In this document: piece after piece, positions 63,426 through 64,000 of the stretch
How the letters are laid out: the number at the start of each line of letters is the position of its first letter
How positions within the stretch are numbered: the first letter of the stretch is position 1
DNA from: Halopseudomonas aestusnigri
Lineage (GTDB): Bacteria > Pseudomonadota > Gammaproteobacteria > Pseudomonadales > Pseudomonadaceae
Assembly: GCF_002197985.1 (NCBI RefSeq)
Contig: NZ_NBYK01000001.1
Location: 255,023-319,022 of the forward strand
Direction of reading: 5' to 3'
Length of the DNA: 64,000 bases
Notes under the pieces: generated by a model
Told to the model about the DNA's origin: nothing
The model's database searches: none
What the model saw: only the letters and a program-made list of their open reading frames with translations
Made by a program: the position numbers and the translations under genes

Positions 63426-64000
63426 CTAGGCGCGTTGCTTGAGGTGAAGCAAGGCTTTATGCAGACATTCGGCGGTTTTAACCACGGCCTGCTGGCGTTT
63501 GCTGTCAAGGGGCTGGGAGCTGCCGTTACTGACATAGATCAGACCGACCAGCTGCTCGTTGTGGGTCAGGGGCGCCAGATAAAAGACACTTCCTGCGCCG
63601 AGTTCGAGCACCTTCTCGGGCATGGCGCCAGGCGCTTGCTGCGGTTGTACCTCATGGCAGCTGGCGCTGCGTAGCCACGCGGGCCAGTGACCTTCGCGGC
63701 TGCTGCCCACGGGTGTGCCGGACAGCGGCTGCCCTGAGGCAACGCCGCTGGCAACGGCAATTACCAGCTGATGGCTGCGAGCGCTGGAGAGGGCGATCCA
63801 GCAGGTCGTAAGGCCGAGCCCCTTGATCAGGGCGTTTTGCGCGCATTCGAGCAGTTGGGCCAGGTTGCCGAAGGAGTCGGGTTGTTTGCTCAGGCGCAGG
63901 CACAGGCTGCGCCAGAGATCCGGGTCGGCTGATCGCGGCTCTGGTCTTGCCGGCTCGGGTTGTGCTTTGGGCGGCGTCCCGGTGCGTGCTGCAGGCGTCT
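63426..64000 (-). CDS. C-terminal part of a GAF-like signalling protein, partial
   Basis: The reading frame is open from the stop at 63426 to the window edge, giving 190 C-terminal residues; the start lies beyond 64000. The visible part has a Pro-rich linker (KAQPEPARPEPRS), then a GAF-like domain (FGNLAQLLECAQNALIKGLG, TCWIALSSARSHQLVIAVAS, VFYLAPLTHNEQLVGLIYVS). In pseudomonads the gene next to rhdA encodes an HDOD-type protein, so an N-terminal HDOD domain beyond the edge is likely but not seen. Confidence 0.72.
   Translation of the reverse strand, partial: TPAARTGTPPKAQPEPARPEPRSADPDLWRSLCLRLSKQPDSFGNLAQLLECAQNALIKGLGLTTCWIALSSARSHQLVIAVASGVASGQPLSGTPVGSSREGHWPAWLRSASCHEVQPQQAPGAMPEKVLELGAGSVFYLAPLTHNEQLVGLIYVSNGSSQPLDSKRQQAVVKTAECLHKALLHLKQRA

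Overview
The window is a stretch of core chromosome from a gammaproteobacterium of the Pseudomonas lineage. The evidence is gene order (glnD-dapC-dapD; rpsB-tsf-pyrH-frr-uppS-cdsA-dxr-rseP-bamA-skp-lpxD-fabZ-lpxA-lpxB-rnhB-dnaE-accA-tilS-pyrG-kdsA-eno-ftsB-ispD; parE-parC-serB-fimX-psd-rhdA) and protein sequences that read like Pseudomonas family members throughout. Several departures from the gene order I remember for P. aeruginosa suggest a diverged lineage such as Halopseudomonas, but the species cannot be fixed from this window. I see no tRNA, rRNA, CRISPR array, insertion sequence or prophage.

Region by region. 1-2763 (minus): an iron-starvation cell-surface signalling cassette of ECF sigma factor, FecR-type anti-sigma factor and TonB-dependent receptor (cut by the window edge), with a perfect 7-1-7 Fur palindrome before the sigma gene. 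2824-3847: tcdA and a repeat-rich spacer. 3848-9172 (minus): dapD, an ArsC/Spx-like reductase, dapC and glnD. 9222-12038: map diverging from rpsB-tsf. 12225-24779: the large envelope operon (pyrH to rnhB), for isoprenoid precursors, phospholipid precursors, outer-membrane assembly and lipid A. 24884-35797: dnaE, accA, tilS, pyrG, kdsA, eno, ftsB and ispD.

Near 35.8 kb the neighbourhood changes. A minus-strand block holds a diverged Nudix-like protein, an aldo/keto reductase and an FAD oxidoreductase (35826-38695). It is followed by waaA and tolC, which converge on a perfect hairpin, and by thiC under a TPP riboswitch. Then come nudF, a DUF1249 gene and cpdA, followed by parE and parC with two small envelope-protein genes between them. 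51901-58779 holds a membrane protein with a Pro-Glu repeat and a cyclase-like tail, serB, a FimX-type degenerate REC-PAS-GGDEF-EAL protein and a PilZ-like protein. 58944-61698 is a complete EF-P beta-lysylation cluster (epmB, efp, epmA). The window ends with psd, a rhodanese and a GAF-like protein cut by the edge.

Most of the window is ordinary housekeeping and I found no convincingly new multi-gene system. The parts most worth a second look are the FimX/PilZ-like/PE-repeat neighbourhood, the diverged Nudix-like protein, the AKR-FAD gene pair, and the places where expected neighbours (csdA/csdE, yqiA) are missing.
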